Of a stretch of DNA of 64,000 nucleotides, positions 45,330 to 55,146 are shown one piece after another. The first letter of the stretch is position 1, and every line of letters begins with the position of its first letter. This stretch comes from Paenibacillus sp. L3-i20 (GTDB lineage Bacteria > Bacillota > Bacilli > Paenibacillales > Paenibacillaceae), in contig NZ_BQME02000001.1 of the NCBI RefSeq assembly GCF_022180385.2, positions 1,368,975 through 1,432,974 on the forward strand, read 5' to 3'. Under the pieces are notes generated by a model. That model saw only the letters and a program-made list of their open reading frames with translations. It made no database searches and was not told where the DNA came from. The position numbers and the translations under genes are program-made.

Positions 45330-48300
45330 CTAATCCTTAAAATAACGATATAACAGTGTTGTAAATTCGGCACGACTAGCCACACCGTAAGGCTCATAAC
45401 GATTCGCCTGTATGCCTTGCAGCTTTCCATCGACCTTCATTGCAAATAACATAGGAGAGTACCATTCACTTGGCGCTACATCAGTGAACGGCCGAGAAAT
45501 AGGAAAGCGCGCTTTCACACCTTCGGCATGGCCAATAATTACGGCCATCTCCGCTCTTGTAATCGATTGTTCAGGTCGGAAGGTGTTATTAGGGAAACCC
45601 TTCACCCAACCTTGCTGTACAGCCTTCTGGATAGCCCCATTTGCCCAATGTGTACTGCTAACGTCAGTAAACGGCTTAGTAATGGATTGATTAATCAATG
45701 GTTTGTAAGCTTTTACGATCATCGCTACGGCTTCAGCTCGTGTAATCGACCGTTCAGGTGCAAATCGATACCCGCCTACACCATTAATGATTTGTTGCTT
45801 CGATAAGCTCACAATATCATTTTTGGCCCAATGCTCCTTTATATCCTTGAACCCGAAAATAAGTTCTTCTACCTGTAATCTTAAACGATAATATTGATTG
45901 TAAAATGCTTTGTTCGTTGTAAGTTTCACATAATAGAGACCTGGCTGCAGAACCTGCTCCGTAGTCTGAACATTGCCCAGCGTTCCAGAATTTCCTGAAG
46001 CTATAATCTTCATTCGTTTATCTAAGCCTTCTAGCTTAAGCTCAGCATCTGACGGAACCCCTGACAGGCTTAAACTGACAATACTTTGACTAGATACTCG
46101 GAACTGAAACCAATCCGTATCAGAAGCTGTGGTCATAACTCCCCGGTATTCGGTACCTGGGCTCATTAATAACGCTTCATAAGATTTATCGTTTGGTTCA
46201 TTTGGATCATCTAACTCAGGAGTAAAGTGCATCTTAAGCGTGTAATGGCCAATTGTTGGACTCGCCTCCAGAGCAATTGCATTGTGAATACGTATATAGT
46301 ATTTACCAGGCGTAATAGATATGACCGGTGATTGTTCATTCATACCTTCACCATGCTCATCATAAAGAATAAGTGAATGTCCTTCACGCTGCAACGAAAG
46401 ACCTGGATCAATCCGAACCGAGTTCGTATCAAGCGACAACTCTAGCTTCCCATCATGAGGGAAGTCGACAATATACCAGTCACGATCACCCGTTTGATGA
46501 AAAGTTCCTTTGATGGTTTGTGATTTGGGATCTAGTTGTACAGCACTGTTAAAACGATCATTCGGTTCATAAGCATCTGGCAGTATGGCAAAAGAATTAG
46601 TCAAGGAATAGGTCCATTGTTGCCCTACATTTGGACTGCTGAATTCTATACCAATAAGCTGCTTACCCTTTCGTACAGTGAGTTCAACGACTTTGCTAGC
46701 AAGTTTTATATCCTCAAGTTGCGCAGGCTCGCTCCCATCATAATGCGAAATTTGAACGACAGGCGTCATACTCCCGCTAGTAGGGAACCCCTTGTAATTT
46801 AAAGTCAACTTTCCATCACTCGGGACATCTACAACAAACCAGTCTTTGTCGCTATTTGTAGCTAACGTCGCAGTAATCTCACTAAACAGCGAGATCGGTT
46901 TAGCCACTTGGCTTCTCTCATTTGGTTCATGCGCATCCATTGACAATGCTGTACTGACAGCCTTGTCAAGCTGTAGAACTCCATAACCAGAAGTATTATC
47001 GGCACCTTTAGCACCGATATCTTTTGCAGTTTGCCGTAATAACTCACGTACTTGATAAGGTTTGAGCTTGGGCTGCTTCGCCATTATAAGCGCAGCAGCT
47101 GCAGCGACCTGCGGAGCCGCCATTGACGTGCCCTCTTCCTTCTTGTACGTCCCTCCCATAGCTGTCGTATAGACATTCCAAGGGGCGAGTATATCGAGCT
47201 CCGATCCGGGATTAGAACGTCGATCAGGACGATTGTTTGGTTGAACACCTCCAACAGCAAGTACAGTCGGATAGGCCGCCGGGAATTTTACAGCCGCTTT
47301 TGTTCCTGATTTCACGCCATCATTGCCAGTTGCAGCTACAAGCAAAACGCCCTTGTTTTCCGCATAGTTCACAATGTCTTGCATATACGGAGAATGACGA
47401 TGTAGACCGACAGACATAACAACTATTTTAGCACCGCGTTTGATAGCGTACAAAATAGCTTCTCCGAGATCAAGCTCCGTGCCGTCACCCCACTTGTCTA
47501 ATGCTTTGATAGGCATTATCTTTGCATTCCATAGTATGCCTGAACCTCCGATGTTATTATTGCCAGCTGCTGCAATAACACCGGCCACACTTGTACCATG
47601 ACCGTTATCGTCATCTGCTGTTTTTTTCGGATTAACGAGATTTGCACCTTGCACAAGATTATCTTTTAAATCAGGATGATCCAAATCAACTCCAGTGTCT
47701 ATCAGAGCAATTGTTAAATCTTTCTGCTCTCGAACAGTACTCCATGCTTTGAGTGCACCTATTTGAACGAGGTGCGTTTGTTTAGCTAGCTCTGGATCGT
47801 TTGCAGTAACAGCTTTGGCCTTCGTCTGCGCAGCTTCTTTAGGTGCTTTTGCAGTTTCTTTAGGTGCTTTTGCAGTTTCTTTAGGTGCTTTGGATGCTAA
47901 AGATAATTTGATATCAGTAGAGGCTGCCGATTTCGCTGACGGCGGAACAAATAATTCGGATGGAGACTCATGGGATGATACCTTCGATGAGCCTCCATCC
48001 GTTTCCTCGGTCGGCACTTGAGACGATTCCGGCACAACTTCTACCGGATTCTGGGACAAGATGCTGACCGATCGATTGGGATGTACGTATTCAATGCCTG
48101 GCTCGCTACGCAATCTGCGCAGCCAGGCATCTGCATCCTCGCCAGAGCCCTTGGCGGGGCGCACGACCTCCACCGCCGAAGTGTCTTGGCGGTGAAGCAC
48201 TTCCACCCCGCGCAGCTCATGCGCCTCGGCGGGGGCGGCCCATTTGAGCAGCCAGCTCTGCGGCTGCTCGGAAGAAGCGCCTGCGGCGTCTGCGTCCGCA

Positions 48301-48584
48301 TATGCGGCGGACGCTAGCGCCGTAGGCGCCTTCGCTGCGGGAGCAGGAGCGAGGGGGGCTGTTAGACCCCCGAGCGCTATGCTCCCGATCAGTAGCGCTA
48401 GCAGCGCGCGGCGTAGTTGCCCGCGCGCTGCTAGCCGAAGGCTATGAGCACCTCTGCGTAAGTTGAGGTGCTCACTATCTTGCACAAGGCGCAGCGTGTT
48501 TGCGCAGCCATTATATTCTTCGAGATGGTGCGACCCATGCTGCTCTTGGTTTCTATCGATAATCGAACGACCCTTTATCCTCAT
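45330..48584 (-). CDS. Cell-surface subtilisin-like (S8) protease with SLH repeats
   Basis: The product has 1084 residues. Its order is: an unusual basic leader of about 55 residues, a signal segment (LLALLIGSIALGGLTAP), a propeptide (about 110-180), a Lys/Ala/Thr linker with three KAPKETA repeats, and the peptidase domain with Asp296 (IALIDTGVDL), His329 (DNGHGTSVAG), Asn420 (AATGND) and Ser487 (EEGTSMAAPQ). Then come three PPC-type beta domains, each starting near EPN(E/D) (about 550-910), and three SLH repeats (about 915-1084). All catalytic residues are present. ATG 48584 has AGAGG about 10 nt upstream. The first 400 coding bases are GC-rich and hold two perfect inverted repeats. It probably degrades or processes proteins at the cell surface. 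Confidence 0.93.
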   Translation of the reverse strand: MRIKGRSIIDRNQEQHGSHHLEEYNGCANTLRLVQDSEHLNLRRGAHSLRLAARGQLRRALLALLIGSIALGGLTAPLAPAPAAKAPTALASAAYADADAAGASSEQPQSWLLKWAAPAEAHELRGVEVLHRQDTSAVEVVRPAKGSGEDADAWLRRLRSEPGIEYVHPNRSVSILSQNPVEVVPESSQVPTEETDGGSSKVSSHESPSELFVPPSAKSAASTDIKLSLASKAPKETAKAPKETAKAPKEAAQTKAKAVTANDPELAKQTHLVQIGALKAWSTVREQKDLTIALIDTGVDLDHPDLKDNLVQGANLVNPKKTADDDNGHGTSVAGVIAAAGNNNIGGSGILWNAKIMPIKALDKWGDGTELDLGEAILYAIKRGAKIVVMSVGLHRHSPYMQDIVNYAENKGVLLVAATGNDGVKSGTKAAVKFPAAYPTVLAVGGVQPNNRPDRRSNPGSELDILAPWNVYTTAMGGTYKKEEGTSMAAPQVAAAAALIMAKQPKLKPYQVRELLRQTAKDIGAKGADNTSGYGVLQLDKAVSTALSMDAHEPNERSQVAKPISLFSEITATLATNSDKDWFVVDVPSDGKLTLNYKGFPTSGSMTPVVQISHYDGSEPAQLEDIKLASKVVELTVRKGKQLIGIEFSSPNVGQQWTYSLTNSFAILPDAYEPNDRFNSAVQLDPKSQTIKGTFHQTGDRDWYIVDFPHDGKLELSLDTNSVRIDPGLSLQREGHSLILYDEHGEGMNEQSPVISITPGKYYIRIHNAIALEASPTIGHYTLKMHFTPELDDPNEPNDKSYEALLMSPGTEYRGVMTTASDTDWFQFRVSSQSIVSLSLSGVPSDAELKLEGLDKRMKIIASGNSGTLGNVQTTEQVLQPGLYYVKLTTNKAFYNQYYRLRLQVEELIFGFKDIKEHWAKNDIVSLSKQQIINGVGGYRFAPERSITRAEAVAMIVKAYKPLINQSITKPFTDVSSTHWANGAIQKAVQQGWVKGFPNNTFRPEQSITRAEMAVIIGHAEGVKARFPISRPFTDVAPSEWYSPMLFAMKVDGKLQGIQANRYEPYGVASRAEFTTLLYRYFKD
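47834..47892. repeat. 21-bp tandem repeat (KAPKETA), nearly three copies
   Basis: The unit encodes KAPKETA in the linker before the protease domain. Copies are almost identical at the DNA level, so the number may vary between strains. Confidence 0.9.
48397..48473. repeat. Two perfect inverted repeats in the 5' coding part of the subtilisin gene
   Basis: The first has 15-bp arms (48397-48411 with 48421-48435, 9-nt loop, very GC-rich). The second has 9-bp arms (48446-48454 with 48465-48473, 10-nt loop). Both lie in the coding sequence just before and in the signal segment. Confidence 0.93.
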
Positions 48585-49029
48585 TATATTTCTGCCTCTA
48601 AACGTATTTCATTAATATTTCGTCTAACGAATACGTTTTCCCTTCTTTTTTCTCATTGAAAAGGGTATAGCAAAATTGATTATTCATAGAAGCAAATTGA
48701 ACAAATTAATGACTGAAGACACTGTACGCAACTATATTCTTCGCATGATACGTCCATTTTGGGACCGTAACTCTACTTCATTCTCAAAAGTTACATTTTC
48801 ATCCCTCAGATACTCCTCTACAATTGCATCTACTGTCCTACTAATTTCTGCACTAATTACTTGTTCGCGGATACATTGCTTCTGCTCCACTTTGCCTACT
48901 ACACCTTACCCAGAACTCACAATTTCAAAACATGGTTTGATTGTTCCTATATCTTTATTGACGCAATTTATAACTCTGAGGTTGAATTCGATATAAACTG
49001 ATACTGTCAGTATCGATCTAAATGCAGAA
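48585..49029. other. Intergenic region upstream of the subtilisin gene
   Basis: The 585-nt gap between nuoN and the subtilisin gene contains the nuo terminator at one end, a 15-bp palindromic site (GATACTG-T-CAGTATC, 49000-49014), one small minus-strand ORF and otherwise AT-rich DNA. No strong promoter was identified. Confidence 0.5.
48732..48890 (-). CDS. Possible small protein of unknown function
   Basis: A 52-codon frame starts at GTG 48890, with AAGGTG upstream at a long spacing of about 11 nt. Its translation is polar and acidic (VEQKQCIREQVISAEISRTV..., ending NGRIMRRI) and has a plausible helix-forming composition. There is no recognised motif. It could be a small protein, the remnant of a longer gene, or chance; I give it low confidence. 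Confidence 0.25.
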   Translation of the reverse strand: MEQKQCIREQVISAEISRTVDAIVEEYLRDENVTFENEVELRSQNGRIMRRI

Positions 49030-49093
49030 ATAAAAAAAGAAGTCGATAATCACAAGCAATGTATCCTTCTCGATACTTGCTGGCTTTGCCGAC
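49030..49093 (-). terminator. Putative terminator of the nuo operon
   Basis: A branched, imperfect stem (outer GAGTCG with CGACTTC; inner AGCAAGTATC with GATACATTGCT) ends in a run of seven T on the minus strand. Confidence 0.6.
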
Positions 49094-49169
49094 TCCACAT
49101 TTTGAGTTTTATAATTATCACATATCCCACTTAACTATTAGACTAGTTCTATAGAGTTGCTCGCTCTGT

Positions 49170-50807
49170 CTACTGCATATTCGTCAGGAAAGATTGTATG
49201 GAAAATAAAGAGTCAATTAGATTAGAAAGAATCTCTGGGAATATTCCAAAAGCTAAAGTTGCTAAGGCACATAACCAAATGACTATACCAATCGTCAAAG
49301 GAATTCGGATTGTTCCTGTATGAATATCTTCAACCTCAACAGAAGCGGCTTCTTCCTTTAAGTCCTTTCTTAACGAAGGGGATAAGGACACTCCATTGCT
49401 GCTTCTCATAAACATTTGGCGAATAAGACCAAAGTAGAAATAATACGAAATAACACTGCTAACAACCATGATGACGACGATCCAGTACGCTTCCGCCTGC
49501 GCAGCACCTAGTAAAATGAAGAGCTTGCCAAAAAATCCAGCTGAGACGGGAAGTCCCGCAAGCGATAATACAAAGATAACCATAGCAATTGCTGTCCAAG
49601 GCGCACGATAATACATGCCAGCAAATCCTTGCAGCTCATCATGGCCAACAGCTCTGCTAACAACTGTATGGATAGCAAATGCACCAATCGTCATGAGCAG
49701 ATAAGCAACGAGATAAAATAATATTTCAGAAATATTATTGATATGCCCAAAAGTAAACGAAATACCTACTGGAACTAGGAGGTATCCGCCATTAGCTACC
49801 CCTGAGAGAGCTAACAATCGTTTTACATTCATCTGTCGCAGTGCCGCAATCGTTCCTACCAGCATAGCAGCCGCCGCAACTAATAACACGGCGAAAAATA
49901 TATCATCGCTAACACTAATTGCACCGCCCGCTTCAGCAGAAGGCAACTCCGCAAACAATACAATCTCAAACATAATGCGAATAATAATGGCTAATGTAGC
50001 GCCTTTGGAAACTACGGATAACCATGCAGCAATTGGTGTAGGTGCTCCTTGATAAACGTCCAGCGACCATGCATGGAATGGTGCTGCTGCGATTTTAATC
50101 ACCAGGCCCACAAGCATAAAGGCGAAGCCCACATATAAAAGAGCTTCATAACTCTCAATTGCCGCTGGTATCGCAGCACGGATACCCGTAAAATCTACGG
50201 ATCCTGTCACACCGTACAAATATGACATACCGAATAAAATAAATGCAGATGATATACCGCCAGTTACAACATATTTAAATGCGGCTTCCGCTGACAAGGA
50301 AGATTTCCTCCGCATGGCTACCAACACATAACTCGCTATACTTAACAACTCAAGCCCAATGTACAGGGTCACCAAATTGCCAGACGACGCCATAATCATT
50401 GCACCGATAACAGCAGGTATAAGCAGATAGAAATATTCGCCCTTTTCTGTTATCGTACGATCTTCCCCTACAGAGCCAATGCCGATCAGCGTTATAAGTG
50501 CCGTTCCACCAAGGAATAGCAGCTTCATCACATTTGCAAAATCATCGATGCGATAACTGTCACCCAGAAGTGAAATTAGTCCAGTAGCTTCACTATTGCC
50601 CATATCAACCATACGTAGCAGCACCAAAGTGAATGCCCCCATCAACCCCACCAGGGTCAATCCACCAATCCACGTACGTCTTATTGTTTGTGGCAACAGC
50701 ATTTCAAGTACAACAAGTAACACAAACCACGCACCAAGCGCCAGCTCAGGAGCCATTACAAGCATATCCGACCATGTTAGCGGTTTAAATAACGTTTCCC
50801 CCGGCAT
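49170..50807 (-). CDS. nuoN: Complex I subunit N
   Basis: This is a 545-residue, antiporter-like membrane subunit of proton-pumping complex I with about 14 hydrophobic segments. It carries the family regions LLSIASYVLVAMRR, APFHAWSLDVYQGAPTPIAAWLSVVSKGA (the broken-helix lysine and aspartate region) and SLAGLPVSAGFFGKL. ATG 50807 lies 4 nt after the nuoM stop with AGGGGGA upstream. It is the last gene of the operon. Confidence 0.95.
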   Translation of the reverse strand: MPGETLFKPLTWSDMLVMAPELALGAWFVLLVVLEMLLPQTIRRTWIGGLTLVGLMGAFTLVLLRMVDMGNSEATGLISLLGDSYRIDDFANVMKLLFLGGTALITLIGIGSVGEDRTITEKGEYFYLLIPAVIGAMIMASSGNLVTLYIGLELLSIASYVLVAMRRKSSLSAEAAFKYVVTGGISSAFILFGMSYLYGVTGSVDFTGIRAAIPAAIESYEALLYVGFAFMLVGLVIKIAAAPFHAWSLDVYQGAPTPIAAWLSVVSKGATLAIIIRIMFEIVLFAELPSAEAGGAISVSDDIFFAVLLVAAAAMLVGTIAALRQMNVKRLLALSGVANGGYLLVPVGISFTFGHINNISEILFYLVAYLLMTIGAFAIHTVVSRAVGHDELQGFAGMYYRAPWTAIAMVIFVLSLAGLPVSAGFFGKLFILLGAAQAEAYWIVVIMVVSSVISYYFYFGLIRQMFMRSSNGVSLSPSLRKDLKEEAASVEVEDIHTGTIRIPLTIGIVIWLCALATLAFGIFPEILSNLIDSLFSIQSFLTNMQ

Positions 50808-50810
50808 CGC

Positions 50811-52436
50811 TTATCCCCCTGCCTTTGCTGCGTTTAATACGTCCATAAAGCTGCTAATACTAAGTTCCACTGTATCCGTTAAAAGTGAGGGGTAGCAGCC
50901 CAGCATAATAATAAATGCAAGCAATACAATCATCGGAAGCGCCTCAATAAATCTTGCATCACGAAGTGCTCTGAAGCTTTCTTTTTGTGGACCAAACGTT
51001 ATCTTAAGTACGCTTCTAAGTACGTAAACTGCTGTTAAAATGACTCCTAGTACTGCTGCTGCTGCAAGCCATCTCATCGATTCGAATAGTCCCAAAATAG
51101 ACAGAAATTCGCCTACAAAGCCGGACAATCCCGGTAAACCTAGTGAGGCCAGACCTGCAGTCAGTAAAACACCGCTCATGAATGGCATTGAGCGTGCCAG
51201 TCCACCAAGTTGATCAAGTTCAGTCGTGCCTGTGCGCTCATAGAGACTTCCAACAATTAAAAACAATAGAGCAGAGATTAATCCATGAGACACGAGTTGG
51301 AACAACGCACCTTGCACTCCAATTTCATTGAGAGACGCAAGACCAATCAAAACAATCCCCATATGACTAATTGAAGAGTACGCAAGTACAAGCTTGAATT
51401 CCACTTGCCGGAAAGCCAGTATTGCCCCATACAACAAATTGATGACTCCAAGTGTTGCAAGTACTACAGCCCACTCACGGACTTGCTGGGGAAAAAGGAA
51501 AAACCCAAATCGTATAAGTCCATATGCGCCCATCTTGAGCAAAATACCTGAATGAATCATGACGATTGCCGGCGGTGCTTCCTTATGCACCTTGAGCATC
51601 CACGTATGGAAAGGGAATATCGGTAGTTTGATGCCAAAAGCGATCAGCAGCATAATGAACAACGACCATTGCATCGTATCGCTTATGTTAAAGGGATTGC
51701 CTCCTTGTATAGCATCCTCTGGCAGATTGACATATGCGTTCGGATCAGCTAAATTACTCCAAATATCCGAATAGCTACCGCTATAGATATATTGAATACC
51801 TTGTGTCGTCTCTTCCATTCGAAAGCCCGCTGTATTAACCAACAGGACGAAAGCTATCAGCATAATGGCAGAACCAATACCGTTGTATATTAAAAATTGG
51901 TTAGCGGTTCGCTCCCGATTATAGTAACCCCATATTCCGATTAAGAAGTACATGGCAATTAACGTAATCTCAAAGAAGACAAAAAACAAGAAAACATCAC
52001 GTGCCATAAAGACGCCCAACATACCAAACTCGAGCAAGAAAAACCAGCTGAAAAAAGCTTTCCAGCGTTTCTTCACATGAATAGCAGCCATAGCAGCCAT
52101 AGCAGTAACTAACGTTGTCAGTAACAAAAGCGGCAAAGATAATCCGTCGATGCCTAGAGCATACTGGAATGAAAATAGCCACTCTGCATCACCCTGGAAC
52201 AGCGCAATTGGTGCTTGGATCCAGTTAAGAGATTCATCGTATGCACTTCCTCCTAGTTGCTTGTCATAATCGACAAACAGCCACAATGAAAGTGCTAGCG
52301 GTATTAAAGTAATACTAATCGCTGCTGTTTTCAACCATCCCCCTTGATGTTTGGGAAGTAGTTGAATAATTAGAAATCCAAGCAACGGTGACATTAAAAT
52401 GATCGATAAGATCGGAATATCATGCAGAATACTCAT
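50811..52436 (-). CDS. nuoM: Complex I subunit M
   Basis: This is a 541-residue antiporter-like proton-pumping subunit. Motifs seen are FFVFFEITLIAMYFLIGIWG with the conserved Glu, LPIFPFHTWMLKVHKEAPPAIVMI and LASLGLPGLSGFVGEFLS. A short Ala-Met repeat (MAAMAAMAAIH) lies near residue 110. It overlaps nuoL by 4 nt (ATGA), as expected for tight coupling. Confidence 0.95.
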   Translation of the reverse strand: MSILHDIPILSIILMSPLLGFLIIQLLPKHQGGWLKTAAISITLIPLALSLWLFVDYDKQLGGSAYDESLNWIQAPIALFQGDAEWLFSFQYALGIDGLSLPLLLLTTLVTAMAAMAAIHVKKRWKAFFSWFFLLEFGMLGVFMARDVFLFFVFFEITLIAMYFLIGIWGYYNRERTANQFLIYNGIGSAIMLIAFVLLVNTAGFRMEETTQGIQYIYSGSYSDIWSNLADPNAYVNLPEDAIQGGNPFNISDTMQWSLFIMLLIAFGIKLPIFPFHTWMLKVHKEAPPAIVMIHSGILLKMGAYGLIRFGFFLFPQQVREWAVVLATLGVINLLYGAILAFRQVEFKLVLAYSSISHMGIVLIGLASLNEIGVQGALFQLVSHGLISALLFLIVGSLYERTGTTELDQLGGLARSMPFMSGVLLTAGLASLGLPGLSGFVGEFLSILGLFESMRWLAAAAVLGVILTAVYVLRSVLKITFGPQKESFRALRDARFIEALPMIVLLAFIIMLGCYPSLLTDTVELSISSFMDVLNAAKAGG

Positions 52437-54319
52437 GAGAGAATCCTCCTTCCGATAATCGCGATGATAATCACGATGAAACCAATGACAGCTGCGACGC
52501 TATACGTTTGTACGTGTCCATTCTGAAGCTTAAGCGCTAGCTTACTCGCACCGCTTGCAGCAGACCCTGCAAGCTTAACTGCCCCTCCAATAACGTATGT
52601 ATCAAAAGCCATCAAGCCAGTACCGAATGCACGAAGAGGTTTTATAATAACTGCTTCATAACATTCGTCTACATAATATTTATTTTCCAACAGCTTTGTC
52701 AGCCAAGGCATTCGATCTGTAATGATAGTGCGACTTATTCTGCCTTTGCCGTAGATAAGCCATCCTATTACTAAACCTAATAAGCCAACTGCAATAGAAC
52801 TAGCAATCGCTACAGCGCTGCCATGAGGTGCCACTCTTTCATCGCTCAGCCATGTCCCTAACCAGCCATTCCACGGTGTCTCTACAAACCCTGCAACCAA
52901 AGAGAGGGCAGCAAGTACAACTAGCGGCAGCGTCATGACCCAAGGAGATTCCTTCACTTTACCAAGAGCGCTTCCTCCCTGAGGTGATCTCGATTTACCC
53001 AAGAAGACAAGAACATATAATCTTGTCATATACAGCGCTGTACAGAAGGCTGCTCCTAGACCAAGGGCGAACAATAATGGATTCTCCTCAAGCGCCACTG
53101 TCAAAATAAGATCTTTCGACCAAAAGCCGGCAAATGGCGGAATACCAGCAAGTGCTAATGCACCTATTGCGAATGTCCAAGCAGTTAATCGCATTGGCTT
53201 GCCTAGACCGCCCATTTCATTAATGTTCTGCGTATGTACAGCATGAATAATGCTCCCTGCCCCTAGGAACAAAAGTGCTTTAAAGAACGCATGTGTGAAC
53301 AGATGAAAAATGCCACCTGTCAGCGAACCAAGCCCCAGCGCCATCATCATATAGCCAAGCTGGCTAACAGTAGAATAGGCGAGTATTCTTTTTATATCGT
53401 TTTGGGCAAGAGCAATTGTTGCGGCGAAAATAGCTGTAAATCCACCCACATAAGCGACTGTGTTCATGGCGATTGCTGATGCTTCAAAGATATCGAAGGT
53501 ACGAGCAATGAGGAATACGCCTGCAGCTACCATCGTTGCAGCATGGATTAATGCGCTAATGGGTGTTGGACCTTCCATCGCATCGGGCAACCAAATATGT
53601 AGGGGGAATTGACCTGACTTACCTACCGCACCAAGAAAGATTAATAATGCTATGACTGTCGTTATTCCTGTCGTAATCGATCCACCTTGACCATCAAATA
53701 CACTTTCGATCATCGTAAAGCCTAGTGAATGGTCTGGCATATACCAGAAGAGCAGCAAAATGCCGATTAACAAGCCTGCATCACCAATACGTGTGACGAT
53801 GAATGCTTTTTTGGCTGCAGCGCGAGCTGATGGCTTAGAGCACCAGAAGCCAACAAGTAAGAACGAGCAAACGCCAACAAGCTCCCAAAAAATATATAAG
53901 GACAACATATTATCAGATAAAACAAGGCCTAACATAGAAAAAGTAAATAATGAGATGTATCCATAAAATACCGTTATGCGTTCATCATTCTTCATATAGC
54001 CAGCGGAATATACATTGACGAGAAAACCTACCAACGTCACAACAACAAGCATCATCGCAGTTAGGTTAGTGACCTCGTATCCAATGTTAAAGGTATACCG
54101 ATTGATTGTTATCCAATCAAGGGTGTAGTTATAGTCCACAGCATTGGGCTTAAGTCGTTCGAGCAATACAAGCAATGACATTACGAACGCACTGAGTGAA
54201 GCGAGTGAGCCAATCCAAACACCAGCTGTGCGATAGCTCCTGCCAAGCGCAGTCAATACGAGAAAAGATACAAATGGTAACAGCGGTATGATCCAAGCAG
54301 CTTTTGTGTACATGTCCAT
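52433..54319 (-). CDS. nuoL: Complex I subunit L
   Basis: This is the 628-residue, largest antiporter-like subunit. Motifs are FWELVGVCSFLLVGFWCSKPS, GKSGQFPLHIWLPDAMEGPTP, LIHAATMVAAGVFLIAR and LAYSTVSQLGYMMMALG. The C-terminal extension includes the long lateral helix region and a final membrane helix (VAAVIGFIVIIIAIIGR). Two close ATG codons (54319, 54313) follow GGAGG. The length is normal for NuoL. Confidence 0.96.
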   Translation of the reverse strand: MDMYTKAAWIIPLLPFVSFLVLTALGRSYRTAGVWIGSLASLSAFVMSLLVLLERLKPNAVDYNYTLDWITINRYTFNIGYEVTNLTAMMLVVVTLVGFLVNVYSAGYMKNDERITVFYGYISLFTFSMLGLVLSDNMLSLYIFWELVGVCSFLLVGFWCSKPSARAAAKKAFIVTRIGDAGLLIGILLLFWYMPDHSLGFTMIESVFDGQGGSITTGITTVIALLIFLGAVGKSGQFPLHIWLPDAMEGPTPISALIHAATMVAAGVFLIARTFDIFEASAIAMNTVAYVGGFTAIFAATIALAQNDIKRILAYSTVSQLGYMMMALGLGSLTGGIFHLFTHAFFKALLFLGAGSIIHAVHTQNINEMGGLGKPMRLTAWTFAIGALALAGIPPFAGFWSKDLILTVALEENPLLFALGLGAAFCTALYMTRLYVLVFLGKSRSPQGGSALGKVKESPWVMTLPLVVLAALSLVAGFVETPWNGWLGTWLSDERVAPHGSAVAIASSIAVGLLGLVIGWLIYGKGRISRTIITDRMPWLTKLLENKYYVDECYEAVIIKPLRAFGTGLMAFDTYVIGGAVKLAGSAASGASKLALKLQNGHVQTYSVAAVIGFIVIIIAIIGRRILS

Positions 54320-54327
54320 TACCAGCC

Positions 54328-54630
54328 TTACCTCCTCATTCGATTGAATGCTTCGATGTTAATCGTTCCGCGTGCACGGAACAATGCGATAATTATTGCT
54401 ACAGCAATTGCAGCTTCAGCTGCTGCGACCGTGATAGAAAAAATAGAGAAGATTTGGCCTGTTAAGGAAGGCACAACCCCATATTTAGAAAATGCGACGA
54501 GATTTAAGTTCACTGCATTCAGCATGAGTTCCAGTGATAGCAATATAATGATTGCATTTCGCTTCGCTAGCGCACCGTACAGACCTATACAGAACAATAT
54601 TGCCGCCATTGTAAGATAGGAAGCTAGCAT
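54328..54630 (-). CDS. nuoK: Complex I subunit K
   Basis: This is a 100-residue, three-helix membrane subunit with the conserved glutamates: [17 protein letters not shown] in the second helix and [10 protein letters not shown] in the third. Its start is directly next to the nuoJ stop, with AAGGAGG inside the end of nuoJ. Confidence 0.95.
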   Translation of the reverse strand: MLASYLTMAAILFCIGLYGALAKRNAIIILLSLELMLNAVNLNLVAFSKYGVVPSLTGQIFSIFSITVAAAEAAIAVAIIIALFRARGTINIEAFNRMRR

Positions 54631-55146
54631 TTAATCAGCCTCCTTCTTAGCGATCACTATCGCGCCGATAAAAGCAACTGTCAGCAGAATCGACAACAAC
54701 TCAAACGGTACGATATATCCAGAAAATAATAGCTGACCAATCGCCATCGTATTGTCCTCCCCACCTTGGATCGGTGCAGCATCTGGGAAGGTAGATGTGC
54801 GTATGGCATAAAATAATAAACCGAAAAGACTAAGTGCCCCTACCGCAACAAGCACCTCATGTAACGGTCTTGCTGGCTCAGCACTCTCTCCATGATGCTT
54901 CGTCATCATGATACCGAAGATCATAAGAACGGATACCGCCCCTGCATAGATCAGCACCTGTACAAATGCGACGAATTCAGCCTCTAACAGTACATATAGT
55001 CCTGCTAATCCTAGAAAGACAGCCGCCATCGATATGACCATATGCACGACTTTTTCTAAACTGATCACGAGGACGGCTCCCCCAATCATAATCGCCGCGA
55101 ATACGAAGAAGGCAATAAATTCTCCCGTTATTTCGACGTTAAACAA
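54631..55146 (-). CDS. nuoJ: Complex I subunit J
   Basis: This is a 171-residue membrane subunit with five hydrophobic segments. The family's FVQVLIYAGAVSVLMIFGIMM helix is intact. The start is TTG 55146, with AAAGGGGG in the end of nuoI about 9 nt upstream. It abuts nuoI and nuoK without gaps. Confidence 0.93.
   Translation of the reverse strand: MFNVEITGEFIAFFVFAAIMIGGAVLVISLEKVVHMVISMAAVFLGLAGLYVLLEAEFVAFVQVLIYAGAVSVLMIFGIMMTKHHGESAEPARPLHEVLVAVGALSLFGLLFYAIRTSTFPDAAPIQGGEDNTMAIGQLLFSGYIVPFELLSILLTVAFIGAIVIAKKEAD

Noticed and set aside
48676..48996. Plus-strand frame of 106 codons in the nuo-subtilisin gap
   Set aside because: No ribosome site, unusual composition, no membrane or motif pattern, and it covers the opposite strand of a more protein-like short frame.
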